A DNA stretch of 64,000 nucleotides from Anthopleura xanthogrammica (Eukaryota; Cnidaria; Anthozoa; Actiniaria; Actiniidae), in NCBI GenBank assembly GCA_964019055.1, contig OZ025212.1, positions 310,001 through 374,000 of the forward strand, written 5' to 3'. Of this stretch, positions 34,801-47,221 are shown in pieces. The position numbers and the translations under genes are program-made. The notes under the pieces were generated by a model. It did not search any database, was not told the DNA's origin, and worked only from the letters and a program-made list of their open reading frames with translations. Within the stretch, counting starts at the first letter, position 1; the number at the start of each line of letters is the position of its first letter.

Positions 34801-35484
34801 TTCCACATTAGGATCAAAAATAAAGCTGAATGGAATGAGAAAAGCTAGTATTCCTGCAAAGATACGGAAAGTGTTTCTCCATCCATACAAATCAATCAGA
34901 TATCTTACAAAAGGACCAAACGTCAGCATCCCGATTCCCGCTCCTGCCAACCTGATTCCCATCGCTAGAGAATAACTCTTTTTGAAGTATTTTCTCACCA
35001 TAATAACATTTGAAGATAATGTACAAGAAGCACCAAATCCAATGAGGATACTGTAGGTAAAGTAAAGAGGGTAAAGAGAATTGCTAAAAGAACTAATAAT
35101 CAATCCTGTGGTACTTGTTGTCAACCCAACAATAATGACAATTCGGCAACCGTATTTCTCGCAGAGCTTGGTGCTGATGATGCATAAAAAAAAAGCAGAT
35201 CCCAACATCAGTGATCCGACAAGAGCTGCAATGGAAGAATACGAGTTTAGCATTATATAACAATGTATTTGAGAATTTACGAATTCGAAAAATGTTATTC
35301 TGTAAATACCTGTTTTCTCTCTGTTTTGGTCAAAAACCACCATTAACACAGGTAGAATGACCCCATAACCATATATGATACCTGCAAATGATACTGCACA
35401 TAGGGAGGAGTAAAAGAGGACGAGCCACGCCCACGGTCCATCTTTAGGATGAGGTGGGCGGGTCTTAGAAAAGCATGACGTCAT
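31892..35484 (-). CDS. SLC16-family monocarboxylate transporter-like protein, paralogue 3 (4 exons)
   Basis: Exons 35484-35310, 35225-34612, 34111-33742 and 32076-31892 total 1344 nt, 447 aa. The TM1 motif is KDGPWAWLV; the TM5 segment is YFKKSYSLAMGIRLAGAG followed by YGWRNTFRIFAGI. The exon sizes of the first three exons (175, 614, 370) match the paralogues. Intron 3 is swollen to 1.67 kb by a TTAA-flanked element and extra micro-repeats, and intron 2 by ATC-rich minisatellite. The tail is the shortest of the three and ends ESEERDHA. The ATG again lies in TGACGTCA. Predicted plasma-membrane transporter; substrate unknown. Confidence 0.93.
32103..33197. mobile_element. TTAA-flanked non-autonomous DNA element in SLC16 intron 3
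   Basis: Perfect terminal inverted repeats of about 19 bp (GGATACAGGATACCCCAAA at 32103 and its complement ending 33197) are bordered on both sides by TTAA (32099-32102 and 33198-33201). A second inner inverted repeat, AAACCGTGTCTCCGATTTTT, lies at about 32495-32514 and 32620-32639. TTAA duplication is typical of piggyBac-type insertion, but the termini are not typical piggyBac ends. No transposase frame. Confidence 0.7.
32930..33172 (+). mobile_element. Putative LINE 3' tail with (TATG)n end, inside the TTAA element
   Basis: Contains TACATAGGGTTAACCTCATAACTTCCTTTCA-like sequence, related to 14355-14405. It runs into GAATAAACTATG and a (TATG)n tail. Its position inside 32103-33197 implies nesting. 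Confidence 0.45.
33218..33310. repeat. Short palindromic element (23-26 bp arms)
   Basis: ATACTTATTCCGCGTTTGTC at 33218 pairs with GACAAACAAATAAGTAT ending at 33310, with TCACGA/TCGTGA completing the arms. The loop contains GACCGCGACGTTTCGACTGC. Confidence 0.65.
33381..33717 (-). repeat. Reverse-transcriptase-motif micro-repeats, copies c-f (intron 3, paralogue 3)
   Basis: Four units of about 40 bp lie at 33381-33420 (degenerate), 33510-33552 (minus strand GVPQRSVIGPLYF), 33581-33620 (one-base shift) and 33678-33717 (AGMPQGSVIGPLH, the closest to the canonical box). The last lies about 24 nt after the exon 3 donor and is the positional counterpart of copies a and b. The others are extra copies. 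Confidence 0.6.
34200..34575. repeat. ATC-rich minisatellite in intron 2 of SLC16 paralogue 3
   Basis: Irregular ATC repeats pass into about five tandem units of roughly 50 bp, each containing CACAACACTGTCGCCATCTTC. It occupies the same intron as the ATC array of paralogue 1. Confidence 0.92.
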
Positions 35485-35860
35485 TATTAAGAGCACTTTG
35501 ATTGACAGTTAATCAGGGTAGGTTAATTTTGCAGCAACAGGTGTTCGGTGTTGTTGAAAGTGGAATCTGAAATAACAAAACCACATAACAAATGAGAGAA
35601 GATTATTGCTGTTATTGTGATTGCTGTATGATAATGTTCATTACATTTTTGATTCAGATCTACAAAATAGCGAGTGGAAGACTGGTGATTAGACGTGAAA
35701 ACGAGGCCAGTTATAAAAGACAAAATCAGTGCGAAGAGCCATGAAGAAAACAGAACGTTTTATAGCAGTGAACTGTTTTATTACATTATTCAATTCGGAA
35801 GAACCTTTAATACCTACACTAAATAAAGATGAAAATAAGATGAAGAAACAAGACACAAAT

Positions 35861-35975
35861 ATAGACTCCTTTCACGTGACATCAGAGCAGCTCAATTTGG
35901 AGGACAAAACGAAAGAATTTCAATCTCGAGAGAATTGGAAACTGGAGCTGCATTCAGTCGACGTGCCTTATCACA
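35861..35975. mobile_element. MITE family B, diverged copy
   Basis: Carries GCAGCTCAATTTGGAGGACA followed by a diverged second arm (GAGCTGCATTCAGTCGACG). It lacks the inner palindrome of the 31433 copy. Confidence 0.65.
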
Positions 35976-36484
35976 ATTCAGTACTATTTAGGTTGCTTGC
36001 TTTTAGTGTTTGTATTCTAGCCACAGGCGAACCACTCTAATAAATGAAGGAAAACATGAATATGTATTTGATTCTTTGTCTTTTTTCTGCACGCGCGCTG
36101 TTGTTTTTGACATCATCCCTACCCCCCTTAGTAGCAATTTTTTTCACAACTACATATAATATACTAACTGTTAAAAATTGGATAAATAGAACTATCTAAC
36201 ACGTATTAAATATTACTGTGTTGTCATGCAAGGGAAGTAAAAATCCATGGATGTTTCTTTTGGGTTGCCTCGACATAAAAGACGTGTCTACCACATGTAG
36301 CTGCAGCAGACCATAATAACTACATCACAATTATCCATATTGTATGTTACTCTTTTAGGGCTAAAAATGTCCAAAGTATTTCTCTAATACTTGACAAGAA
36401 AAATAAGCGAATCTAGAGTACCCCATATCAGCTCAATATATAGAGATTACTTACCTATCGTTGACATTTTATTTATGGACGTAT

Positions 36485-36722
36485 CAGGCCCGTAACCAGG
36501 GGGGAGCACAGGGTGCACGTGCACTCCCCCATCAGACCAAAAGGTCCGCTTTTTATCAACATTTGTTTGTTAAAGTTAATAAAGTTCATTATTATTATTG
36601 CTTGAAAATAATAAAAAAATACAGATTTAATGTAAATCAAAAAATTAAACCACTATACTACACTTAGGTCCATTTTTACTTGATGTGCACCCCCCCCGGT
36701 AAATGTTCTGGTTACGGCCCTG
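36485..36722. mobile_element. hAT-like MITE
   Basis: The left end CAGGCCCGTAACCAGGGGGG and right end CTGGTTACGGCCCTG form inverted termini of about 15 bp. The CAGGGCCGTAACC-type end resembles hAT-type non-autonomous elements. CGTAT occurs next to both ends, but a full 8-bp duplication is not clear. Confidence 0.6.
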
Positions 36723-38445
36723 CGTATGGTCACGTATGGCTTCATGTATATTCATTAATATTCACTTGATGCCATTTGATGTCGAAACTTCGTGACACTA
36801 CTTCTTTCGCTTATTTTTTTTGAAATATTATGCAACAAAACGTACTCATTATCTCTAATATATATCTGATAATATCTTGTGACAAGCCATTGTACTTTAT
36901 ACTATTTCGTGAGGTATCAGAAAGATATTCAATAGAATGGCCGCGAAATAAACACAAGGAAAAGTATTTGGCGTCACGTCGTAAGTGTATTTCTCATATC
37001 AAATTTTGTCATTTTACTATTAAAAAATTATATCCATAGAAATAACATAGAAATACCCAGAAATACCTGTGTTTTTGGAAAGCTGGAGTCTTATAAGCTT
37101 AATTAATTGGTCAGTCCATTAGATGCAATGCCATATATTCTACATCCATCGTGTATTCGTGTAATACTGCATGTACTGATTGTATACATAAGATTCTTAA
37201 TAAAGAATATAAATGATGACTAAAAGTTTCAGTTAATGGCAGATTAACCACAAATAAGTACAAGGTCACAAACGTTTTATTCTTTGTAAAAGAAGTCTAT
37301 CAATAATATTTAATTCAATAATATTCAATTCAACTCAGACTGTAGTCGCTCTTAACTTACCTTGTAAGGATGTTAACCTCAGGGGAAAAAATTGCTTTTT
37401 CTTTGGAACTACAGCTTACCACGAGAATCCATCGCTGTACCGAGTTGAAGGTTCAGGTTCGATCTGTTTTTAGTCTTCAAGTAAGTCTTGTTGATTCGGT
37501 CAAGGTCAAGACAATTTATTCTCCGACCACAGGAACCCCAATATATATTATCGTTCAAACCTTTCAAAAAAATTGCTTTTTCCTTGTTCTTTTTGACGTT
37601 CTGCGCAATTTATTTACATAAATACTTTACAAAAACATTCTTACATGAAAAAGTCGGTAACTATCAGTAAAAAATTTATAATTTTTTTTAAACACTGAAG
37701 CGTGGTGAAATATCAAGGGTAATTAGTGTATGATTATTTGATGGTGAAATATTTTTCAGAAATGGTGCATGCCCTTCAAGTTTTTGCTATAACGGCTTTT
37801 CGAAGAAACAAAGTAGATGTAAAAGTGATCCCTGTTTTCCCATTTCAGACCATATGTTACTCCCTTGGTTATAAGTTGTTCTGTTGTCTTGGATGAGTGA
37901 AGAAATAAGTTTCTAGATAAGAGTACCAGGTGATCTCGCTTCTCTCAGGCCGAAGGAATTAGCCAATCAGTGAACATTTTGTTCGTAGCTCAATGTTTCC
38001 TAGTTCCCGGTTTTCGGCTCGATTTATAACAGCTTTTGCTCGAAAATAAAGAAAATAAAACTCATCCGTGCAAAGATTCGCCAAATACCTCTTAGAAAAA
38101 GCATATTTCGTCGTTGTTGGTGGAAAATATTTCATTTTGACAAGAGATAATAGAAAACACTTGGAAATTTTCGCTGTGACAAACAATGCATTGCGCGTCT
38201 AGATTCAAGATCACCTGGTAGTCAGTTGCTAAGCAATGTCAAGATAGAGTATAGGACAGCACACAGCGACATAAGAAGACAATGTTACTTGATACATCTG
38301 AGCATTAAATCAGGGCACATCATGACTAGCTTAAGACAAACTAGCTTGCCAATCCTGTGAAGTGAAGATAGAAGTGTTTAGTATTATGGCAAGATTACAC
38401 AAGACATTACAACTTCTTGTTGGTCTATATTGGAAGGTTATAATA

Positions 38446-39027
38446 GCCCCCTTCACGGTTCCCTGCACCATCTTGAATGGTACATGTAGCTGTGCCTTTG
38501 CATTGAAGAGAGACAAATGGTGACCTTGCAATGATAGAGACCTTTTTTACCCAGGGGGGGGACTCCCTTATAAAAGGGGGCGGGGGTCCTCGTCGTCCCT
38601 TTTAGGGTTTGAAATCAGTGTTTTGGTCCCGCTTAGGGTGATAATGACGAGAATGCCCACTAGCTGAGTTTTGTGGTCCCACTTAGGGTGTAAGATCAGC
38701 AACAATGCTTCTTTTCAAAGATTGATTTTTATTTTAATCCCATTTTTGGATTGTGTCACTTATTGATTGGTCCCTCTTAGGGGTGAAATTTCATCACTGC
38801 CACGCCCATCATCTCAAAATACAGGTCCCTTTTAGGGGTCATTTTCAAAATTTCCGACGAGGACCCCCGCCCCCTTTTATAAGGGAGTCCCCCCCCCCCG
38901 GGCTTTTTTAACACTTTGGACAATATTATTAATCACAGGTCTCTATCATTGCAAGGTCACCATTGGTCTCGCTTGGGTGCCAAGGTATAGTTACCTTTCA
39001 AGATGGTGCAGAGAAGGGGAAGGGGAC
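38446..39027. mobile_element. Palindromic TA-MITE family A, copy 2, split by a nested insertion
   Basis: Inverted arms start TA-GCCCCCTTCACGGTTCC on the left and end AAGGGGAAGGGGAC-TA on the right. The arms are homologous to 12622-12837 and 41938-42140. The centre is interrupted at 38550-38902 by another element. Confidence 0.85.
38550..38902. mobile_element. 353-bp palindromic element with perfect 8-bp target duplication, nested in MITE A
   Basis: Terminal inverted repeats of about 45 bp (CCC(A/G)GGGG...GGACTCCC, TTATAAAAGGGGGCGGGGGT, CCTCGTCG) bound an interior with four GGTCCC(n)CTTAGGG-type units. CTTTTTTA lies on both sides (38542-38549 and 38903-38910). The uninterrupted host sequence survives in copy 3 of MITE A near 42033-42050. 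An 8-bp duplication is typical of hAT-type transposition. Confidence 0.88.
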
Positions 39028-39269
39028 TATTAACTTTTGGGCTAAAAATAATGACCAGTCAATGGACAATTTTTGGCCAAGATTGGCACTCCAATGTGGG
39101 TGGTCATCATGAGAAGCCATCATCAGCTAACCCACATAGCTGTTTGTGGGGTATGTACATAATATTTTAGCACCTATCTTCTGTGCTCTTCCCTCCCCCT
39201 CTAGAGCCAAGGAACTCAGGGTAACCTCATATATATTATACACACTTAAACTATACTAAGATGACTTAC

Positions 39270-41274
<2,005 letters not shown>

Positions 41275-41344
41275 ATTATAATATAAATAAAATACGGTTT
41301 TTCAACCAAAGACTTTATCAATAGTTCACGTGTGAGTTTCCAAG
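41275..41344. promoter_or_regulatory. Putative bidirectional promoter shared by POLR2G and MBIP
   Basis: Only 70 bp separate the divergent start codons. The interval contains CACGTG (E-box, about 41328) and an AT-rich stretch with TATAAATAAAA. The MBIP start context CAAGATGGC matches the YY1-type motif often found at start sites of housekeeping genes. A shared promoter is inferred from spacing; transcription starts are not visible. Confidence 0.6.
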
Positions 41345-44300
41345 ATGGCTTCCTTTGGAACTGTCATGTTGGGTATCCTGTGGTATATTCAGCAGGGAGA
41401 GCTTGGGATAAAGGTAATAATTTTGAAAGATGTCAAAGATAGAGAGAAAATATGTATTGAAAAGTTTACTACAAATAATCGAAAATGTTATAAAAGAGGT
41501 AAAAAAAAGCGAATATTTAAGGATATAGTATTATTTTGTTATAGTTTTAGCCAAAAAAAAAGAAAATTATAATAATATTTTGTTATAAATTTGTTTCAGA
41601 TTGGACTTGACCAGAGCATGGTGTATTGGAGTACAGATTATAGCAAGATTGATGATGCACATGTTGACCAAGACTTTGCTCTTAGTATTATTGTTAAACT
41701 AATACAACAGCTTCAAGTAAGGCTTTGTCTAGGAACAGCTCTTACTACAAAATTATACATGTGAATTAAAACATTTGTTTGAATATGCCCCTTTTGGAAA
41801 TCTCTTAGAAAGGCTTATAGTAAGATACAAAAGAAACCACACTATTTCTCTATGGAATTTGTGACATTTCTCTTGTATTTTCTTGTTGCATCACATCCAA
41901 CAAATTTTGAAAGGGCTCTGTTCCAATAGTCCCCTTCACAGTTCCCTGCACCATCTTGAAAGGTAGCTGTGCCTTTGCATCAAAGCGAGACGAACAGTGA
42001 GCTTGCAATGATAGAGACATGTGATAATTGTCCAATGTGTTAAAAAAGGTCTCTATTATTTGCAAGCTCACCATTGGTTTCCCTTCAATGCAAAGGCACT
42101 GCTACCATTCAAGATGGCTCAGGGAACTGTGAAGAGGACTATACATTGCCTTTCTATTATAATATATGTTGCACCCTTAATAGATTATTGACCTTTTGTT
42201 GTTTCTGGTCATGACATTTAAAAAAATCTTTCAAACTGTTGGTTTACACACTTTGATGATTAAAATATTCGTAAATTCAGAGCTTCGTATATGTATTTTG
42301 GCAGGAATTACAAGCCCAATACAAAGATGAAAACTCATCTTTGCAGCCACAGAAAAAGATCAAAATTGAGCAAGATTCTCTACAGCAAAACAATCAAGAG
42401 GGTAAAGCTACCTGTTGTTTTTACAGCAGTTTTTTGTTTTAATTTATTAATTATTAGGTGTGGTGCAGTAGTTATAGGCTCCTGTAAGGAATACCTTCAA
42501 TTGTATTGAACCCTGAAATAACCTTTGGACATGGCTAACTCAAAGATTGAATTAGAAATTATTTAGCTTGTTACCTCAGGCCCGGGGACCTCAGGTCACA
42601 CAATACAGTTTTATTAACACGATGATTGTCCATAATCATCATTCATTTGTATCTTTTCTTAGCTGATGTCCAAGTACCTCAAGGTGTAGACTGGACACTG
42701 GTCCAAGTGACAGCTAACAAGTCTGAGGTAGAAACACCCTCACCACATAATTCTTTGATTTATTTTGACCAATCAGGGTTTGCCGAGAGGGAGAGGCTAA
42801 AGTACTACCAACTTTTTCACAATGACAACAGTGTTATAGGCTCTATTGAGTTCTATAATTCAGGATGCATTGTGGTCTAGCGTGGGTACAAACAACACCA
42901 TATAAGGCATGATGAACATGATGTTTGTACCCAAGCTAGACCACAATGCATCCTGATTATAGAACTCATAAAAGGTCTTAGTGTCTTGTATTCTTAATAT
43001 AAATGTACAATGGATTTACATTAGATAAGAAAAACTATGACTTAATAAGATAGAAATTATACTAAAAAGCTGAACACGTCTGGCGACATGATCTGATGTA
43101 TATGTGGCTATGATGTATAACTCAAGGTTGCCAGTCTACTTGACAGCCTTAGTTGATCCATGTTTTCAATATTTTCTAGATTGATAGAAGGATATCGGCA
43201 TTTATGCAACAAAAGCAGAATGAGGTCAACTTGGTCAACGTCAGAGAATTCTGTAACATTGTAGATAGCAATCAAGAACATGGTAAACATATATTTTGAA
43301 AATTAGATCATGGGATCCCTGTGTTGACTAAAAATATCAGGGGAGGGGCTGGGATATTATGTTGATCTGTCTTAGTTGCTTATTCAGAGAAAATCATATC
43401 TTAGTCAGCAGTTGTGCAAGAACTGATGCTATATTTGTGCCAAGATATGGCCAGAAGAGTCACATCAAAGGTAAAAATGATTCAGTGACATTATTTCCTT
43501 ACCATTCTCTTTTCTCAGAGTCAGTGCTTTCCACACCATGGGATGCCTGTGGTAGATTTTACTGAAAAGCCTTCCAATGGAAGATATTAATCAGCAAAGA
43601 CGTTCTTCCAACTGATACCCCAGAAAATACTTTCTAGCTAGAGAAAGGTTCTATCTGACAAGAGGTTTTTCCATTTTAAAGCCTGGAAATTTCATTCCTA
43701 CTAGAGGTTTGCATTGGTTTCTAAAGTTGGGAAAGGGTAATAAACCCATTGCAGCACGTGGGAATGCAGCTCAATTTGGAGGACAAAACAATAGGTTCCA
43801 ATTCTCAGGAGATTGAAATTCTTTTGTTTCATCTTCCAAAGTGAGCTGCTTTGACGCTACTTGCAAGGGGTCTATTAAGCCAAGCAGTTTCTTCTTGCAA
43901 AATAACCTTTTATTTCTAATACATTTGGAACATTTTGTTCTGTAGTAACACGTGTTGGTAATACAAGTACATCAGATGAAGCACAGGCACTTAGTCACGT
44001 GACAGACAACATGAAATTGTCTGGGCATCCAAAGGTGACGTGTACAGAACCGTATGTGACTGAAAGACTGCATAATATAGAACATCATCTAGGATTTACG
44101 CCTGGTAGGTCGTCAGTATTCAATGAAATAATTTTGTTGAATTATGACAAGTGATGAGAGGCAACATGGAAATTTGGTTTGAAGGACTCGCGCATTTTGG
44201 CTCGTGTTTTGATACCATCATCAATTTTTTCCGGGAAGCAGACGCGTCCGTGCTTTGAGACCGATATTTTAATATTTTGGCGGGAAACAGAAGCGTACGT

Positions 44301-46164
44301 GCTTTACGTGCTTTGAGGTTCCCTTTGAGGTTGACGTTTTGGCGTGAAACAGACGCGCTCGACGCGCTCATGCTTTTTGACCGACATTTTGGCGGGAAAC
44401 AGACGCGGCCGTGTTTTGAGACCGACGCTTTGGCGGGAAGCAGACGCGTCCGTGCTTTGAACCTGACATACATGTAATGGCGGGAAACTTTGATCGCTGT
44501 CTTATCTTGGTGTTTTCTTTTTCAGGAAAACCTGTTCCACTAGATGTTTATGAACGAATCCGAGAATTGGAAACCAGAATTCTTCACTTGGAAAGTTTAT
44601 CGCCAGAATATTTTAACAAAAGCAATGTAAGCCGTACGGGAATTTACCAACTAATAAGGAAGAGGTTTGGCATAATCGACCCGGCCAGTGCGAAAAACGT
44701 AGCATTCTGTTCTTAACATTTGGATTGTATGAACAGTAACTTTGGATTCTCCAATTTTCCTCCCTCCGAAAACCTAAACCTAACGAAGCTAAGTTCCGAT
44801 TCGATCTGTGAGTTAGCTGTGCCCTGACTTACTTAGATCAGCCCAGAGGTTGTTTCAGGGTTCGATGTGTGAGTTAGCCATGCCCTGACTTAGATCAGCC
44901 CAGAGGTTGTTTCAGGGTTTGATCTGTGAGTTAGCCATGCCCTGACTTAGATCAGCCCAGTGGTTGTTTCAGGGTTCTATCTGTGAGTTAGCCGTGCCCT
45001 GACTTAGATCAGCCCAGAGGTTGTTTCAGGGTATCAATAAAATTTAAGGATGCATATTTTATTCTAGGTTTGCCAAACTGCGCGGTCACAAGCAAGTAAC
45101 TCATCGTCACTCGAGGTTAGTGTTATGGAGTACGTCACTCACTCTTCTTGAATGATGTCATAGCTATTGACAGAAACGAGCGGGGGTTGGTGCGGGATTG
45201 GGAAACTCCACTTTGGCTAGACACTAGTCGCACTAAAAGAATAGAAAATTGTATCTGGAAACGACAAGGTTCGAACGCACGCCCGACGACAAAAATTCAT
45301 ACTGATAATTAAAAGAAATTCACTGTGCCATACCCCCGAGGCATGAAGCTGAGGCGTCTTATGGACTTCGGACCTGACGGCAATTAAGACCCTTAATGCA
45401 CGGATTAAGAAGGATAATATTTTAGCCAGAAGACACCAGAAATGACGTCAATTAGAAGTAAGCTGTTCCCGGGCCAAATTGACCAGAAATCTTGCGCGAT
45501 ATGATTGGCACAATGTTATTCTTCCATATCGTGACTGTGCCATTTGCCCTCATTTTTTTCTGATAAGCAATCTCTCTTAGCTCATTATTTGGTCTCTTCC
45601 TATGCCTTTAGGCTCAAATTGCCTTCCAGTGATGCGGCAAGTTAATCGATTCTATAAAAGTGTTGATTCTTTTAGGAAATGTTTTTGGTCTGTTTTTAAC
45701 TCTTTTGTCCAAAGGAGCTTCAAAGGAGTCGAGTTGGACCCACTTTTATGGATGCGCGCGCGGCGAGGATGAAGCGTGTTGTAGAAAGGGTTGTGCGTGC
45801 GCTTTTTTCCTTTTATTTTTGCGATATAAATTAATACGTTAGTGAGAAAAGTAGGTCCAGTTCTGGACTAAAAGAAGTCTAGACTACAAAACCTGGATCC
45901 GAAATCCAAGGAATCCACAATCTGGAATTTAATAAGACTATGAAATCTAAGATCTCACTTTTAGTTTAGTGCCTGGGCTAGCGAAATTTTCCTCGTTTTG
46001 GTCCCGATTGCACCAAATAGTCCCTGAATTATAATGTTAACGAATAGTTTCATTTTCCCATGTTTTCAATTTTCCCTTTATTGTCTTTTCAGAGTATGTC
46101 TCTGTCGACCATCGATGAACGTATCTCAACCCTCAAGAATATGCTGCTCAATAGATCTCGATGA
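41345..46164 (+). CDS. MBIP: MBIP, MAP3K12-binding inhibitory protein / ATAC complex subunit, 10 exons
   Basis: Exons 41345-41413, 41600-41716, 42305-42401, 42663-42727, 43180-43282, 43405-43470, 43946-44104, 44526-44626, 45068-45115 and 46093-46164 total 897 nt, 298 aa; human is 344 from memory. Strong landmarks in order: IDRRISAFMQQKQNEVNLVN, REFCNIVDSNQEH, SCARTDAIFVP, ERLHNIEHHL, and the coiled-coil segment PLDVYERIRELETRILHLES followed by LSPEYF. The C-terminal helix is IDERISTLKNMLL. MBIP inhibits the kinase MAP3K12/DLK and is a subunit of the ATAC histone acetyltransferase complex. The exon 6 acceptor could be 43405 or 43389; both keep frame and differ by about five residues. A nuclear role is inferred from the family. 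Confidence 0.95.
41938..42140. mobile_element. Palindromic TA-MITE family A, copy 3 (MBIP intron 2)
   Basis: TA-flanked element with ends GTCCCCTTCACAGTTCCCTG and its complement. Arms of about 90 bp surround a centre with TGTTAAAAAAGGTCTC. This copy preserves the empty site for the insertion seen at 38550. Confidence 0.88.
42848..42971. mobile_element. Inverted-repeat element with 50-bp arms (MBIP intron 4)
   Basis: GAGTTCTATAATTCAGGATG at 42848 pairs with CATCCTGATTATAGAACTC ending near 42969. TGCATTGTGGTCTAGC(G/T)TGG extends both arms. The loop is about 20 bp. No coding capacity. Confidence 0.75.
43741..43875. mobile_element. MITE family B, short copy (MBIP intron 6)
   Basis: Ends AAACCCATTGCAGCACG and AAGGGGTCTATT. 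Contains GCAGCTCAATTTGGAGGACA and a complementary right arm CATCTTCCAAAGTGAGCTGC. It lacks the inner palindrome of 31433-31769. Confidence 0.7.
44226..44490 (+). repeat. GC-rich minisatellite with repeated E2F-like motif (MBIP intron 7)
   Basis: About five units of 40-60 bp, each with GGCGGGAA(A/G)CAGACGCG and GTGCTTTGAGACCGAC. TTTTGGCGGGAAA, a textbook E2F consensus, is exact at 44275-44287 and 44387-44399, with variants at about 44337, 44429 and 44475. The GC content is far above the surrounding sequence. Confidence 0.8.
44742..45035 (+). repeat. Four tandem copies of a SINE-tail unit (MBIP intron 8)
   Basis: A 62-bp unit (ATCTGTGAGTTAGCCGTGCC, CTGACTTAGATCAGCCCAG, GGTTGTTTCAGGGTT) is repeated about four times. 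It is preceded by a segment matching the body of the SINE-like element at 47688-47884, so this appears to be a 5'-truncated SINE whose 3' part was amplified in place. Confidence 0.8.
45245..45345 (-). other. Weak tRNA-like sequence, possible degenerate SINE head
   Basis: The minus strand has TATGGCACAGTGAATT (A-box-like) and, about 45 nt on, GTGCGTTCGAACCTTG (B-box-like). It does not fold into a convincing tRNA, so at most it is a decayed Pol III element. Confidence 0.25.
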
Positions 46165-47221
46165 CCCGGCCAACCGACCAACTCATCGTGTGCAGACAAG
46201 ATTAGCATGATGATGACGTCAGGTAATGCAGCCAATGAGAGGTAGACTTACTAATGTATAGAACAAGCTAAGTTTAGTCCAATAGATAGTTAAACATGGC
46301 TTATTGAAGAGGCTGGAGGACCTGGAGAAATTTTCGCAATTCTTTTTTAAAAATATCTGGCCTTCCTTCCTTCATGTGATATTTCATGACATGCATGCAA
46401 GGACCTCCAAAAATTATTAAGCTTGATGAAGTCTTTAAGTTTGAAAACCTTCCAAAAAATAACCCCTCCCCTCCTCCCATAAAAAGTTCTCTTCACTTGG
46501 CTTTGAACACACAGTACAATGTACAATCATTTTTGTAAAAAATCTACCTGATATTTTGTGAATAGATTTTTAATAATTGATCAATGAGTCGAGCTTATTA
46601 CAATGTGGTTTTTACATGGTTCCTGAAGAGATTTATAAATACTTGTTCAATTTAATGTACAATTTTCACGCAAAGTTTCTTTCTTCATTCGGATATTCTA
46701 AGTACAGCGTCGTTTATAATGAATCTTTCACTTAATTTATTGCAACTGAGCAAAAACGCTAGGGACGTGAAAAAAGTGAATAAGAGACAAATCAAGCCTA
46801 AAAATACAAAGCTAAGGCGCGTTTCAAACATTTTCATATTGCGATGTGTACATTTGTTCATTTCTTAATCAAAGCAGGTCACGTGATGATACCATTATGT
46901 TGTCCTTATGTACAAATGTTGCCAGGCAACCAACTTTTAGTTTCTTCCTCATCATTTATTTGGGACCAGTCTCTTTGCATCCACTGTATCCACAGGGAGC
47001 CCGAGTGCTTGTAAATGACCCGTGTTTAGTATAAATGTCGTTTACAAACCAAAAGTTTGATTTTCTTATGGGTTTTCAGAAGTTTTCAGTGTATGTTCTT
47101 GTATTTACATGAGTAGTGTACAATTTTCTTTTTTCGAGCGGAAGTTAGAAACCTTAAAGTCACCTGAGTGATGATGCGTGCGCATCAACGTCTGTTGAAT
47201 ACGACTGATCGCGACAATTTT
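46165..47221. other. Converging 3' flanks of MBIP and Vsx
   Basis: About 1.06 kb lies between the stop codons of two convergent genes. No gene was seen in it. Confidence 0.6.

Larger units (their letters stand above)
35485..39269. other. Repeat-rich spacer between SLC16 paralogue 3 and POLR2G
   Basis: No complete gene was found. The spacer contains MITE fragments (35861-35975, 36485-36722, 37923-38219) and the nested pair at 38446-39027. The missing last exon of POLR2G should lie here. Confidence 0.6.

Noticed and set aside
35729..36040. 103-codon plus-strand frame
   Set aside because: Most of it is the diverged MITE copy at 35861-35975.
42626..42880. 84-codon frame treated as one exon
   Set aside because: Only 42663-42727 is MBIP coding. 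A GT donor and the match to human MBIP (VQVTANKSE joined to IDRRISAF) end the exon there; the rest is intron and hairpin.
44120..44477. Opposing 117-aa and 66-aa open frames
   Set aside because: They are translations of the GC-rich minisatellite in MBIP intron 7, with no domain.
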